In this document: one piece after another, positions 46,076 to 57,943 of the stretch | Position numbering within the stretch: position 1 is the first letter of the stretch | Layout: every line of letters starts with the position of its first letter | NCBI GenBank assembly: GCA_023515745.1 | Contig: JALECJ010000256.1 | Location: 248,001 to 312,000 of the forward strand | Length of the DNA stretch: 64,000 nucleotides | Reading direction: 5' to 3' | DNA from: Amoeboaphelidium protococcarum | Lineage: Eukaryota > Aphelidiomycota > Aphelidea | The notes under the pieces: generated by a model | What the model was told of the DNA's origin: nothing | Databases searched by the model: none | Seen by the model: only the letters and a program-made list of their open reading frames with translations | Position numbers and translations under genes: made by a program

Positions 46076-48475
46076 ATGAGTGTTATGAAAGCTTTAGTCA
46101 AGTCTTTGTTGTGTGCCTCTCTGGTGCTGCCGTACGTCGCTGCTCAAGATTAGGGGAGTACCGAGAAGAGTACTGCTAATGGTTCTAATGACGGTCTTGC
46201 ACAAACTGTTATTATCTCTTTAATATCTACCGGTATTGGTCTGGTTATTTTCCTGTTGCTAAAAGATAGACCAACCTTCCATCGCGTATACAGATTTCGT
46301 GAGAGATTGAGAGTGCAGTATGGTAAGCCTCCTGCTTTGGCCTCTGGTCCGTTTCGCTGGCTTCCACAGCTGATTTCAACTTGTGATCACGAGCTGGAGA
46401 GATTAGTTTCGGTGGACCAGTTTACTCTGTTGCAGTTTCTGAAATGGTCTGTGGTTGTATTGTGTGTGCTATCATTCTTTGGACTGGTAGTTATCATTCC
46501 TGTCAATGCCACTGCTGAATTCGGACTTAATAGTGAGTATACTGCAACCAGTATTCAGAATGTGGCTGATGGCTCTAGTAGGTTGTGGACTCATGTAGTT
46601 TTTGCGTATCTGTTCGTCGGGATTCTGTTCTTTGGTTTGATTGTATTTTTGCGCAAGTATCGCCATAGCCGCGTCAACTTCCTGTTGAGTAATATCAAGA
46701 GATTGTCGCATCGTAGTTTGTTAATCAGCGGTCTGGATGAGCGTTACTAAAGTTCTGCCTCCCTGAAGCAATATATCTCTTCACTTTTGCAGGTGGCTGA
46801 AGATCAAGTTGAACGTATTGTATTCTTGACGCACGAGTCCCAGTTGGAATAGACTTTGAAAACTCGCTTTGGTTATCTCACTCAATTGGAGAAAGCGGTT
46901 TCTGCCAAGCACAAGTAGAATAAGTCCAAAAGTGGTGACAATGAGAGTCCATCTAATCCTATATCCATGTCTTCTTCTGCAACGACTCTTAATTCGTAGG
47001 CGAGTCTTGATGCCCTTCTACCATCCGTTCATTTGGATGGTAAAAAGGCTGCCAAGTTTGATGAGAATGTTGAAAAGTTCAAGAACAACGATGGTCTGCT
47101 GGCTGAACAGCGCCGTGCACCCTAAAATTTCTATACTGATCGTATTTAAAAGGGAATGTCCGCTATCGTGACTTTTAAGAGCTGCACATAGTCGCTCCTC
47201 TTGAGTCAAGCCAAGGTGTCTGGTGATCCACTGAAGCTGAAAGTATGTCCTGTCTATGAACCAAATGAGATGATTTGGAACAATTTGAAGTTGAACCAAT
47301 GGGACAGATAGCTGCGTGGTATTGGATTTATTGCCGCTGTGATTGCTATTACAATCTTTTGGGCTGTTCCTATTGGTTTCGTCTCATCATTTCTGTCTAG
47401 CATTGACTAGTACATCCCGACAGAGTCTTGGCCTAATTGGATTAGAGGATTGGTTCAAGGTACTTTGCCGGCACTGGTTGTTATTATTTTCTTATCTCTG
47501 GTACCTGCCATTTTGGCATTACTGGCCAAGATATAGGGAGCCGTCAGTAAAAGTCGCGTCAACGTATTGGTCTTTAAGAGCTTTTACTTTTTCAATTTGT
47601 TTAACGTTCTGCTCGTTGTGACCATTGCTGGAACTGCGGTAAATGCTATTGTGGATATTTTGAATAATCCTAGCTCTATTGCATCCATCCTAGCCACTTC
47701 CCTGCCTAATATTGCTCAGTTCTTTATCAACTTTATTGTGCTGAGTGGAATTGGAGCTTTCGGTCTGAGCTTGGCTAATATCGGTGGACTTGTTGTGTCT
47801 ACTCTATTAAGATTACTGTGTAAATCTCCTCGTGATTACATGCGGAATGACCTGTCATCGGCCGGAAATTTTGCTGAAGCTGTCACTTGGGTCATGCCAG
47901 TATTAATTTGGAACTTGACGATGGTGTATATGATCATAAGTCCTCTGATCCTGCCATTCTCCGCAATTTACTTTGCACAGTACTATCTGACTGTAAAGTA
48001 TCACGCGATATTTGTCAACTTGACAGAGTATGAATTGGGAGGAAAGATGATGATTTACGTTGTGCCGTGCTTTATGGTTGGATTTTATTTGTTCTCCATC
48101 ACACTGGGTGGTTTGCTGCTGTTGAAGAAATTTTGGGTTGGTGGTGCTCTGGTTTTGGCACTTCTTGCGCCTATTTTGGTATATAATTTGTACCTGAACA
48201 AGTACGTTTTGCCATACTGCAAGTATTTGACTTTGGATGACATTGCCAAGTACTCTGAGATTGCTAGTGAGAAGGAAGTTCAAGAATCAAAGTTGGATAT
48301 CGATGTATCCGCTGAATTTGATCAGGGAGTGGAGTAGAATTATGCTCAGATCTTTGAAGAACACTATGCGTATAAAGAGTTTGATTGTGCGCAGTATCCT
48401 GGTCTCACTCTGGGTCATTGGCGCACTTATGAGCACCCAGCCCGCGTGGCTAGAGTGTCCCAATTATGGATATGA
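46076..48475 (+). CDS. OSCA/TMEM63/CSC1 mechanosensitive channel
   Basis: 799 aa, single exon. A cleavable-signal-like start (LVKSLLCASLVLPYVAAQD) is followed by TM0 (TVIISLISTGIGLVIFLLL) and RPTFHRVYRFRER. The calcium-permeable stress-gated channel core then runs VDQFTLLQFLKWSVVVLCVL, IIPVNAT, a cytosolic RNA-recognition-like domain with a polar insert, EPNEMIWNNLKLNQWDRQLR, and FFNLFNVLLVVTIAGTAVN through the pore helices to VKYHAIFVNLTEYELGGKM. These are typical fungal/plant CSC1 blocks. It likely gates cation flux during osmotic or membrane tension. Confidence 0.95.
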
Positions 48476-48776
48476 TCTTTGATCATCAATGTGTGCATCA
48501 TGTTTGAGTGATTGAGTATTGTACCGCGTTAAGTAATAATTTCTATTGTTTTACCAAATTACTATTTTTTATTTTCTCTTTCAGCATTGACAATGTTCAG
48601 GGTACGAACTGCAGTTTAATCGTGAGAGATATTTTGCTCTCAGTGAGAACTCACGCGGTTCAGAATTCTGATTACGAATTTACAAGCCGACGCTCCCACA
48701 GAGAATCCCTTGTTTTGGTAATCACTTTGACATAGTTATATTACGCCACTTTAGCGCATAATTAATAGACAACATC
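48476..48776 (+). other. Intergenic, 301 bp
   Basis: AT-rich spacer with a TTTTCTCTTTCAG near 48,571-48,583 that resembles a splice acceptor, but no convincing upstream exon. An ACGCGG lies near 48,652. Confidence 0.3.
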
Positions 48777-50183
48777 ATGTCAGTCAGCGATATCAATCCT
48801 AATATGCGTGAGTACTGGTACGCATTGTCAGAGTCCCGTAATTTGAGACGGGGTGATATTGTATCGCTGTACTTGCTCGGTGATCCTATATGTTTATATC
48901 GCAATGATGCTGGAGTAGCGGTTGCGTTGGCTGATAGATGTGCTCATAGAAGTGCTCCTCTGAGTATTGGATTTATGGAGAATGGTGAACTGCGCTGCAA
49001 GTATCACGGTTGGTAGTATGACGTGGATGGGCAATGTACCGAAATCCCTGCCAAGCTGGGTGATCGTAACATCCCCGCCAACGCGAAAGTTTATAAATAC
49101 CCTCTGGTTGAACGTGATGGTCTGATTTGGGTATGGCCTGGCGCAAAGGAGCTCGCTGATGAGAGTAAAATTCAGCGCACTGCAACCAATTATCATGATC
49201 CCAAATCCTTCACTTCCCCATTTGTCTCAACCATTGATCTGAATATTGATTTCTCGCTGATGGTTGAGAATCTGCTGGATCCCGCGCATATTCCTTTTAC
49301 GCATGATGGCACGATTGGGAAGCGTAGTATGGCCAAGCCTATAGAAATGAAGGATATGAAAGTTGCATAGCTATCTGAATTTGTACCAGGGAACGACTCT
49401 CATAAAGTCATAACTGGCATAGTGTAGGCTCACGGGGAAGTGAAGTCGTCGCGATTCATCTTTGTCCCGCCATGTACCATCTTGTTGCAACATAACATCA
49501 AACCAGGCTGGCTGATGAATTAGACAATGCACTGTACGCCGACTAAAGAGGGTCATATGCGATTGATCTACTCTCATGCTCGCTCTTTTATCCGTTGGGC
49601 CGAGTCTGTACCGGTGCTGTCGTTATCCTACAATAGCTGGATATCAACCAAGATTGTGTTTTAGGATTATGAGTTATTGCACGGCTAGTAGGCAAGATTG
49701 AGTTAGGGAGCCAAAGCGTGGCACTCCCCTATTCAAGTGGACGGATTGCCTAAACTCTTCCGTGAATGGTTGAGGAAGGCTATGACTAATGATTATAATG
49801 CAAAGATGAATGTCACTGATGATTATGCGTGTGTCACTTACAATGGACCTTACTTCCGTCAATGGAAACAATGTCAGGGTGGATCCAAGTAGACGGAAGA
49901 TATTGAAGATTTGACACTAGATAAATCTGTTCTACAGTAGCCAGTGGACGACTTTGAGTGGATGCATCCTCACTAATATGGTGTCGACAATTCCGCGTAC
50001 ACCTGGCGTAAAGATGTCTAGCTGGGCAGATCTACGTCTATCTCTCAATGGTTTGGATTCTGGTTTGCAGAGTAGTTCTTTACTGGAAAGGTGTTCAAGT
50101 GGACTTTGTTATCGTCTCTGCTGATTTACGGTATGAATAGGATGGCTCCTCTACTACTACAGCAGTTGAATTTTCATTACTGA
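48777..50183 (+). CDS. Rieske non-heme oxygenase, pheophorbide a oxygenase/TIC55/PTC52-like
   Basis: 468 aa, single exon. Rieske centre: CAHRSAPLS ... LRCKYHGW (CxH-x16-CxxH). Mononuclear iron site: NLLDPAHIPFTHDG (DxxHxxxxH), very close to the PAO/TIC55 pattern N-x-x-D-P-x-H-x-P-x-x-H. The C-terminus has a hydrophobic segment (WTLLSSLLIYGMNRMAPLL) as in the membrane-tethered PAO group. Chlorophyll-breakdown and protochlorophyllide-modifying enzymes share this fold, but so do bacterial aromatic hydroxylases. No chloroplast transit peptide is visible. If the host eats algae, chlorophyll catabolite handling is a plausible role; this is inference. Confidence 0.85.
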
Positions 50184-50287
50184 ACACCCCTATTACTAGC
50201 TGAAGTTTAATCGCGTTAAATGAATATTATGAATTAAATATATCAGTATTTTAGCTTATTAATTTCATTATTATAAATTCCATTTGA

Positions 50288-50611
50288 TCAATTAGACTTT
50301 GCAGTGTCTTGTTATAAAGAATCGCAAAACTGAGCAGCCGCGATGTCTCGCTCGGACAGACCATTACATTCATGCGTAGACCATCCAACATCGACGCGAT
50401 TATAAACATTAAACCACTCTGGATGATGATCTTTCTGCTCTGCGTGAAGAGCGACTTGTGTCATGAAACCGAATGCAGCCTTAAAGTCTTTGAACTGGTA
50501 CAACTTCTTTATAATTTCCTTGCCATCCACATCTTTCAGTGTCCATCCAGACTTTAACAGAGGTTACAAGAGTTACGTTCTCTATTGCTAATTCAACTTG
50601 ACGGCCTTCAT
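50288..50611 (-). CDS. PCBD: Pterin-4a-carbinolamine dehydratase
   Basis: 107 aa, single exon. [38 protein letters not shown] and the active-site block [21 protein letters not shown] are full PCD signatures. [10 protein letters not shown] ends the domain. It recycles tetrahydrobiopterin; homologs also moonlight as transcription cofactors. The N-terminus is Q-rich from reassigned codons. Convergent with the Rieske gene, 104 bp apart. Confidence 0.95.
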
Positions 50612-50760
50612 TTTTACTCAATACTAGAGAATGTTCACTCAAATTTAGCGCGCTTTAGTTTATAAGTGAGTATGACGGTAGACTTATAGATTGAGCTTAT
50701 AGTACGTCAACTAGCTATAAATATTCTTCTTCTTCGTGGGAAATTAGATACGAAATCAGT

Positions 50761-51636
50761 ATGAAGTCAAGTGCGCGTCAAATCGCGTCAAATCTAACCC
50801 GCGTGGATACGGTTAGTGTGTGGACTGAAAGAACCTCCAAGAAGTTATTGAGAAAGTAATAAATTTAGAATTTAGTATAAGGCATAGCTGATAAGAAAGT
50901 GATATCTCCGAGATTATTGATATAGAATGAGATCCCGGCTACTCCGCGATATCATGAAAATGTGGATAAAGACTTGAATAATTTATTGATCGAGTAAGCG
51001 ACATAGAGTCATAGTCCGCTGTCTATACCTACTCGTTCAGAGTTGAAATAATTGAGTGAGTATCTTATGACTCCATCTAATGGTAATCGCGTAAAAGGAA
51101 ATGTTGGTAAATTGCGGCGAAATCTAAAGAATCTATTATCTGGCGACAAACATTAAGAGCACTTGGTTGAGGTATAATATCTTTCAGCCGCTAAGCCTCG
51201 TAATAAAGATGGACTTACTCTGAAGAAGTTCCGTGATGCTGATTATGCACAAGCTGGCGATTTTGAATCAGTTGACGCGTTATCATCGTAAGTGTAATCG
51301 ATACGGGAAGGCAAGTCGAGGAGATAAATAAGGATGGAAAGTACGGCAAAAGAGCTTCTACCGAAACTTCTTCAGTAGAAGTTTCCTTAGTTTCCAGAGC
51401 TAAAGCCAACATGTATGGGCATAACTTAGGTGGATGCTAGTCCGTGCTTGACTCAATTAAACATTCGCTGGCTGGCATTAGGCTAAACTCAAGAAGATCA
51501 ATCGGCCAGGACACTTCAAGTTCAACGCGCTCTTGACCGCATACAAAAGCCATTACGATGGCACTTTGCATCTAAATTGGCATATCTCCGTCAAGCTCCT
51601 CAATTGAACTTTCTTCAAGATACTTTAATACGTTGA
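50761..51636 (+). CDS. RBFA: RbfA-like mitochondrial ribosome-binding factor
   Basis: 291 aa, single exon. The N-terminus is basic (SSARQIASNLTRVDTVS), fitting a mitochondrial presequence. The C-terminal third resembles the RbfA KH-like fold: ITQVDASPCLTQLNIRWLAL strands and RIQKPLRWHFASKLAYLRQA followed by PQLNFLQD (RbfA: R..L...L.lR..P.L.F..D). RbfA aids small-subunit rRNA maturation. Similarity is limited to this region, so the call is moderate. Confidence 0.65.
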
Positions 51637-51745
51637 AATTTTATGACAATGTATGGAATCTCTCTGTATATTGATCTTTTTTTCTTTCTTCTCTTTTTGC
51701 GTTGTATTGTTATAAAGCATCACATAGATATACGCTAATAAAATC

Positions 51746-52135
51746 ATGGCTGGAGCATAGAAAAAGAGTAGGAAACACCACAAGATTCGTGATAATTATA
51801 GAAAATTCAGGACTAGAGCCAGAGTGAAGGATTTGGATTAGATTCATGAAGATTTGAAGAAACTGACTCGATCAAGCAATGATGGCACACCAGTTGAGGC
51901 TGAAGTGAAGTTTAACGTGGACTTGCCTGGTGGTGGACTTCATCCGTGCGTGCATTGTGCCAGGCACTTTGTCAATTAGAAGGCATTAGACGCGCACCTG
52001 AAGACTAAAGACCACAAGAGAAGAGTGAAGGAAATCAATGAAGAGGAACCGTACACGTAGAAAGATGCAGAGGCTGCCGTTGGATTTAGCACTGATAACA
52101 CTCGATCTCTCAATGACATGATTATAAGTGCATGA
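51746..52135 (+). CDS. BUD20: BUD20/ZNF593 pre-60S export zinc-finger protein
   Basis: 129 aa, single exon. Basic N-terminus (KKSRKHHKIRDNYRKFRTR), RVKDLDQIHEDL, VDLPGGGLHPCVHCARHFVN, then a C2H2 finger (CVHCARHFVNQKALDAHLKTK with H..H in DAHLKTKDHKRR), EEPYTQKDAEAAVGF. All blocks of BUD20/ZNF593 are present at usual length. The yeast protein helps export of the 60S subunit. Confidence 0.96.
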
Positions 52136-52398
52136 ATTATCACACTCACTCATTGATTTAATAATCTCCTTTTTATGGCTTTATTACATGTCCCAGCTGG
52201 CAGCCAGAACTGTAATCTACACACACACACGGCTGGGACTGATCTAAATGCGTTTCACTTTTGTTCTGTTTTCTCGCGCGACCTGTTGGTTCTCTGAAAC
52301 GCGCACTTTACTTGGCTGTATGCTTTCTATTCTTCTCTCACGATTCATAAGACGATTATACTGCAGTAATATTTTTAGGATTGCCATCTGAGTATAAA

Positions 52399-55359
52399 AT
52401 GCCTAAAGTTGATATCCCTGCAGGAAGTGCTATTTGCGAGTATGCAAAGGTATATCTATCTTTATTACTATATTTACTTGAATACAAACTTGATAGAATA
52501 TATGGTGTGTAGACGGGGAGAGGAGCATGTAAGAAGTGTGATTTGTATATCAAGGAAGACTAGTTGAAGATTGGGGCTGCCGTGCAGAGTAGATTCTTTG
52601 ATGGTGTGTAATTACTATGGTATCATCCAAAGTGCTTCTTCAAGACTAGAAATGCCGCCCTTATACTGACTGAGAACAATCTGTTTGAGTTTAGTACATT
52701 GAGGTGGAAAGATCAAGAGAATGTGAGGAAATTGATTCAAGAGAACAATGGCCGTTTTACTGGCTCAGCGAGGGGACGGCTGGAGGGATTGCGCGTGGAG
52801 TATGCCAAGTCTGGTAAGAGCAAGTGTAGAGGATGTGAGAATGATATTGCCAAAGGCTTGGTGCGTCTGTCGTTCTTGATGGATAACGGTGGTCCATATG
52901 GTCCTATCCCTGCCTGGCATCATGTCGAATGTTTCCTAGAGCATCATCCCACTAAATGCTAGTCGGTGGAAGATTTTGAAGGATGGAAAGGACTGGCGGA
53001 TGATGACATACAGCTTCTGAAGGATCAGTTTTCTAATATCAATAATGGCGATAATAAGGTAAAAGTCGGCACTGATCAAGTTAAAGCGGATTCATCTGAT
53101 ACTTAAAAGTCTTAAAATGCCAATTTAATCAAGGATTAATCTAAAGACTTACAAAATATGCTTAAAGTTTAGAATGAAGTCATGTGGAAGGTTAAAGACA
53201 TTTTGAAAAAGGCTCTGTCAAAAGCTGGACTTTAGATGGTGTTGTAGCATAATGGTTTAGAGAACTTGAGTGGTAGCTTCCAGGGATTGGTTGACAGAGT
53301 TACTGACATTTTATGTTTTGGTGTGCCACAATAATGCCCAGAATGTGGTCATAACTGCCTGGAGTATGATGCTCACACTTAACAGTATAAATGTCATCAT
53401 CATGACGCATGGAGTGCATGTTCTCATCTAATGCCTGTGAGTCTTATCAATTTACACAAGGCTAAACTTCCTGAAGAAGTTCTCAAGCTGGTTTCTTTTG
53501 ATAATCTGACACTCCCGATAGAAAGAATCATTGTGGATAATAGTAGTACACAGTCGGTGTAAGTCAAAGTTGTCACGTAAGATGAGAACGTCGAGAGAAA
53601 GTCTTCAGAGCGCAATGGCGATAGAAGCCGTAAGGTTTTAGTTAAAGGAAACACAATAGTTGACGTTGACTCTGGTCTCCACGAGTCTCATCACATCTTA
53701 AAGTCCGATGGTGTTGTGTATGCATCTGTTCTTGCCAGTTCTGATGTATAGTCTAACAAGAATACATTCTATATAGTTTAGGCTTTGGAAGGAGACTGGG
53801 TTGGTAATTTAGAATAGTCTAAAAAGCGCAAGAGAGGTGGTCAAGGTAGTGCCAGTTATTATCTTTATAAGAAATGGGGCCGCGTTGGGACTGACATTGG
53901 CGGAGACTCTTTGCTTACTTGCTCGTCTAAAGATGAAGCTATAGATTTGTTCAAGACTGTGTATTTCGAAAAGACTGGGAATGAGTTTCAGAGTGAGATT
54001 GCATTCGAGAAAAAGCCCAGGAAAATGTTCCCATTGGACTTGGCTGTTCCTGAGAGTAAAGATATCTAATTGAACACTTAGATCGAGCCTGGTACAAATT
54101 CAAAGTTGCCAAAGTCTGTGCAGAGTTTAATGAAGATGATTTTTGATATTGACGCTCTGAAGCGAACGTTGATCGAGATGGAGATTGATCTGGACAGGAT
54201 GCCGCTTGGTATGATATCATAACGCCAGATATCTTAGTGCTACGAGTTACTTGCATCCGCTCTTGATAATGTCTAATCCGCCTCGCCTAAAAAGTCTGTT
54301 ATTCAGCAGTGTACGAATCAATTTTACACTCTTATTCCTCATACTTTTACTGGGAGGCCTCCTCTCTTGGACAACGAGTAGATCATCAAAGCCAAATTAG
54401 ATTTACTTGATCAACTGCGTGAAATTGAGGTTGCCACTACGATGATGAAGGTGAATGCTTCTGCTTAACTGTAAGATAGTGATAAGGATCCGTTGGATAT
54501 CCAATTTGAACTGTTAAATGCCAAAATACAGCCTATGAGAAAATCTAGTAAAGAGTTCAAATTGATCAAGTAAAGTTTGGAAACTACACACGCCCCGACG
54601 CATTCCGAATATAAGCTTTAGCTATTAGATGCGTATGAGATTGAGAGAGCGGAAGAGAAAAGTAGATTTGATGTTCTGCTGTCGTCTAGTCCGGACTTGG
54701 CTTCTAATCGTCGAATGTTATGGCATGGATCTAGAACTTCAAATTTTGTCGGTATATTGAGTGAAGGTCTCAGGATTGCGCCGCCTGAAGCGCCGAGTAC
54801 TGGCTACATGTTTGGAAAAGGAGTGTACTTTGCGGACATGGTTAGTAAGAGTGCCAATTATTGCAGTTGTTTCCCGGATAATGATGAAGGCCTACTGATA
54901 TTATCTGAGGTTGCATTAGGAGAGAGTTTGGAATTGACCGAGAGTTAATACATTGAGCGACTACCAGGTGGGAAACATTCAGTGAAAGGAATTGGTAAGA
55001 CTGCTCCTCTGTCATCAGTCAAATTTAAATCTGTAACACAGATATCCAATGCCAGTGAGATTAATACTAATGGACTGCCCAAAGTTGAAGAAGTCAAGCA
55101 GCTGAGACGTAGTACTCGTAATGTATAGTCCTTTGTTCATAGAGAGTCATCTAAACCAGCGGAGAAAGCCAGCTAAGAATTCAAATAATATGTCACGACA
55201 GAAGTCGATTGCCCGGTTGGGCCTCCTGTTGAAAATATTGAGTTTGCAGAGTCTGAGCTATTGTATAACGAGTATATCGTATATAAGGTTGATCAAATTC
55301 TAATGCGATACATTGTCAAAGTTAAATTTGTGTTTGATGATGCCAAGCAATAGGAGTGA
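52399..55359 (+). CDS. PARP: PARP1-type poly(ADP-ribose) polymerase
   Basis: Two exons (52399-52449, 52513-55359), 63-nt intron; 965 aa. Domain order: PARP zinc finger 1 ([26 protein letters not shown]), zinc finger 2 ([21 protein letters not shown]), PADR1/zinc finger 3 with CPECGHNC and CHHH near residue 280-320, WGR ([11 protein letters not shown]), helical regulatory domain (PLGMISQRQISQCYELL) and catalytic domain. The H-Y-E triad is complete: [21 protein letters not shown] and YNEYIVY. It lacks the BRCT domain of animal PARP1. Senses DNA breaks and makes poly(ADP-ribose). Confidence 0.97.
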
Positions 55360-55743
55360 GTAAAATGAAAGTAAAAAGTAAAATGTTTTGTTGATGAGCA
55401 ATTTAGCGATGGCTATATATGGAAACTCAATTTTCATGCAAATTTCCACTAGAATATGTGACCGGTGCATCATTCATTTGCCAAGCATTAATCCCTTATC
55501 ATGAAATCAACGACTTTAACTATTCGTGGTTTGCAGCGTAGCATCGTTGGTGGAGCCAGCCAATGCTCACGCGTCTAGATGATCACAGCGCTCTGATTGG
55601 TCACCATTTTGATCAATCGTTACCTGGCATTAGATTAAGTCGTGGCAGTTAACGGCTCATTCTTTTAATCGATTTTCATAATTTACTGGTACATTTATCA
55701 TAATCAACACAACCGTATATCAGAAGATTGATTAATTTTGAAG
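55360..55743 (+). promoter_or_regulatory. Intergenic with ACGCGT
   Basis: 384 bp; ACGCGT at 55569-55574, 175 bp upstream of the next start. No ORF of note. Confidence 0.3.
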
Positions 55744-56334
55744 ATGAAATTTGTACAATGGATATTTCTGGCTATACTGCTTGTCTCTATGGTGGCTGCG
55801 CAACGTAGAAACAATACAAATCCAGCACCACCGCCACCTAATCCTTCACCACCACCGCCACCAGACTCGCCTTCCCCACCACCACCTCCTGATCGTTCAC
55901 CAAGTCCTCCGCCGCCACCTCCTCCTTCTGATGAGTAGAATATTCCTCCATCGCAACCGCCTCCATCTCCGTCCTCTCCGCAGCCTCCTCCATCTCCATC
56001 TCCTTCCTCGCCATCGTCATCATCGCCAAGCTCGTCTTCAACCTCAGATGCTGTGCCATTCCCAACTGACGGCGCGTCCAATGTGAGAAGGGAGAATGAA
56101 GATAACAAGCAAGGTGGTGGCGGTGCAGTCAGCACAACTACGATCATTATCATCTGTTGCTGTGTCATAGGAGGCGCGTTTATATTTGCCGGTGCTATTT
56201 GGGGTCTCCGTAAGTGGCAGCTGGCTCCATCAGAGAAATTTCGTGAGAAGAGAATCACTTGGGCGCCGCGTAATAGGTTTTTAGACAATCAGAATGTTCA
56301 TGGTCCCGGCGTGGATGGCATCGATGATTTCTGA
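55744..56334 (+). CDS. Proline/serine-rich type I membrane protein
   Basis: 196 aa. Signal peptide (MKFVQWIFLAILLVSMVAAQ), then an ectodomain almost wholly of Pro/Ser runs (PPPPDSPSPPPPPDRSPSPP-like, about residues 27-105), a hydrophilic stalk, one TM segment (TTIIIICCCVIGGAFIFAGA) and a basic cytoplasmic tail (EKFREKRITWAPRNRF). The layout resembles Mid2/WSC-type cell-wall sensors or extensin-like surface proteins; homology cannot be shown from low-complexity sequence. CCC near the TM start may be acylated. Confidence 0.85.
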
Positions 56335-56510
56335 TTATACTTCTCCTCACCATTCTCTGCACTGTCAGATCTTATGTGATTCTACAAAGAAATAAATAAG
56401 TTAATGTATACTCTGCCTGTCTAATTTACCTTCTTTCTTGATCTACGATTTAATTTCACAATTGTTTCAACCGCTTCTTTCTACTTCTCAAGTGAATACT
56501 CTGAACAGCA

Positions 56511-57270
56511 ATGGATCGATCTGATGATAATGATTTAGAGAGGCGATTTAGATAGCTCTAAAGTAAATTATAAGACGGATCAGCCAAGACGAACGAAATG
56601 AATGAGTAAGTGTCTTAATCTGTTTAATAAGCAGATAGAAACATGTGTGTTATCTATGTGTAGAGAGTCTTTGATGAAGAGATTTGAGTAAATAGCTGGC
56701 GCAAAACCGTACGTTCATTAGGAAGGAGCAGGGAATCGCAATCTGGGTTAGTCTGCTTAATCAGAAATAGCACCTGTTCGACATTAAAGGAATGTTGGAC
56801 ATCAGCTTTATTAAGAGATCAGAGCGCAAGTTTCTGGTGAATAGAAATTAATGGATGAAGATGCAGAAGTTGATTAGATCATGGAGCAGGTTAATCAGTA
56901 ACTTTATTTGGAGCGAGAAACTCAGAATATTGTAAATGATCATGATGCTAAATTTATGGAGCGTTTTAAGAACTTACAACAGGATCCACTAGTTCAGAAG
57001 GTTCTTAATGAAGCCTAAACTGTCAGAGGTACTGAGTCCTCCACGCAGAAGGCTGTTGAAGAGCAACAACAGCCCCGTGTATCAACAGAATCAAGCTATC
57101 CTACACAGAAGACGAAAGGAAGTAGAGTTATAAAAGAATGCGTTATTTGCAGCGATTATGCTTCTGTACGTTGTAAATCGTGTGATGAGGATTGCTATTG
57201 CATGTAATGTTTTCAAGAGTGTCACTTTGGAGATCCATTCATGAGAGATCATTAAAGCACTAAACTATGA
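56511..57270 (+). CDS. ANCHR (ZFYVE19)-like abscission checkpoint protein
   Basis: Exons 56511-56605 and 56664-57270 with a 58-nt intron; 233 aa. N-terminus DLERRFRQLQSKL, MKRFEQIAG; a helical middle; C-terminal B-box-like zinc finger CVICSDYASVRCKSCDEDCY followed by CMQCFQECH...H. ANCHR proteins end in just such a finger (CCICxxxAxxRCxxCxxDLFCxxCFxExH). ANCHR delays cytokinetic abscission with VPS4/CHMP4. The FYVE domain of the human protein is absent, as in several non-animal homologs. Confidence rests on the finger and the LERRFRxL motif. Confidence 0.7.
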
Positions 57271-57307
57271 GTTGGATTGATATAAAAGATATCTATTAGA
57301 ACCTTCA

Positions 57308-57943
57308 TCACTTTTTAGATTTAATCATTCGGAACAGATTAATAGAGGGTGATCGAGGAGCGCAGTAACTATCATACATTCCAGTAGTTTCAACAGGAGT
57401 ACGCGGTACATCTTCATCCAGAGAGCTAAGCCTTCTAACTCCAGTGAGAGGGTGGAAGTGCATACTGGGCTAGCGCCGATGAGTCTTGTGGGATGAGCGA
57501 CGAGGAAGTGTGACAACGGGTTCAACAGAATCAGAAGATTTCACGTACTTATTTCTAGGATTAGCCAGAGGGGATCCGCTTACACTTTAGCTCCTCTACA
57601 GAGTGAGGAATCTGAATTGCTCGTCATCTGTATCATCGGAGGTGCACAACGACTGCGCCTCTGTTGACGCGGTGGACATTGATCGAGTGAGTTCAGACAT
57701 CACCGAGCCGTCACCCGTTGAGTTATTAGACATTTGACGTCGCCGATAGAAGCTGGATGACATGGTTGTTGTTGACACTGTCAGCTGAGTATCACTGTCT
57801 TCATCGAATTCATCATCCTCGTGCATCATGATAAGTATATCATCCAGCTTTTTGGCATAAGCCAGTTATATGTTAGCATCTTGAGCGTTGTCGCAGATAT
57901 CAAAAGTAGTTGATATAGTATTATTAGGTTTCTATGAGTCCAT
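57308..57943 (-). CDS. Hypothetical Ser/Thr-rich disordered protein
   Basis: 211 aa, single exon, convergent with the ANCHR-like gene (37 bp between stops). N-terminal helix-like DANIQLAYAKKLDDILIMMH, acidic DDEFDEDSD, then many phospho-type sites (RRRQMS, RSMSTAS, RSQSVSGSP, LPRRSSHK, RRLSSLDE, VPRTPVE). RxxS sites are frequent, so AGC/CaMK kinases may target it. No fold or family recognised. Confidence 0.7.

Noticed and set aside
55704-56288. Minus-strand Gly-rich ORF opposite the Pro-rich protein
   Set aside because: Gly-runs are the reverse complement of Pro codons; the plus frame has a signal peptide and TM segment.
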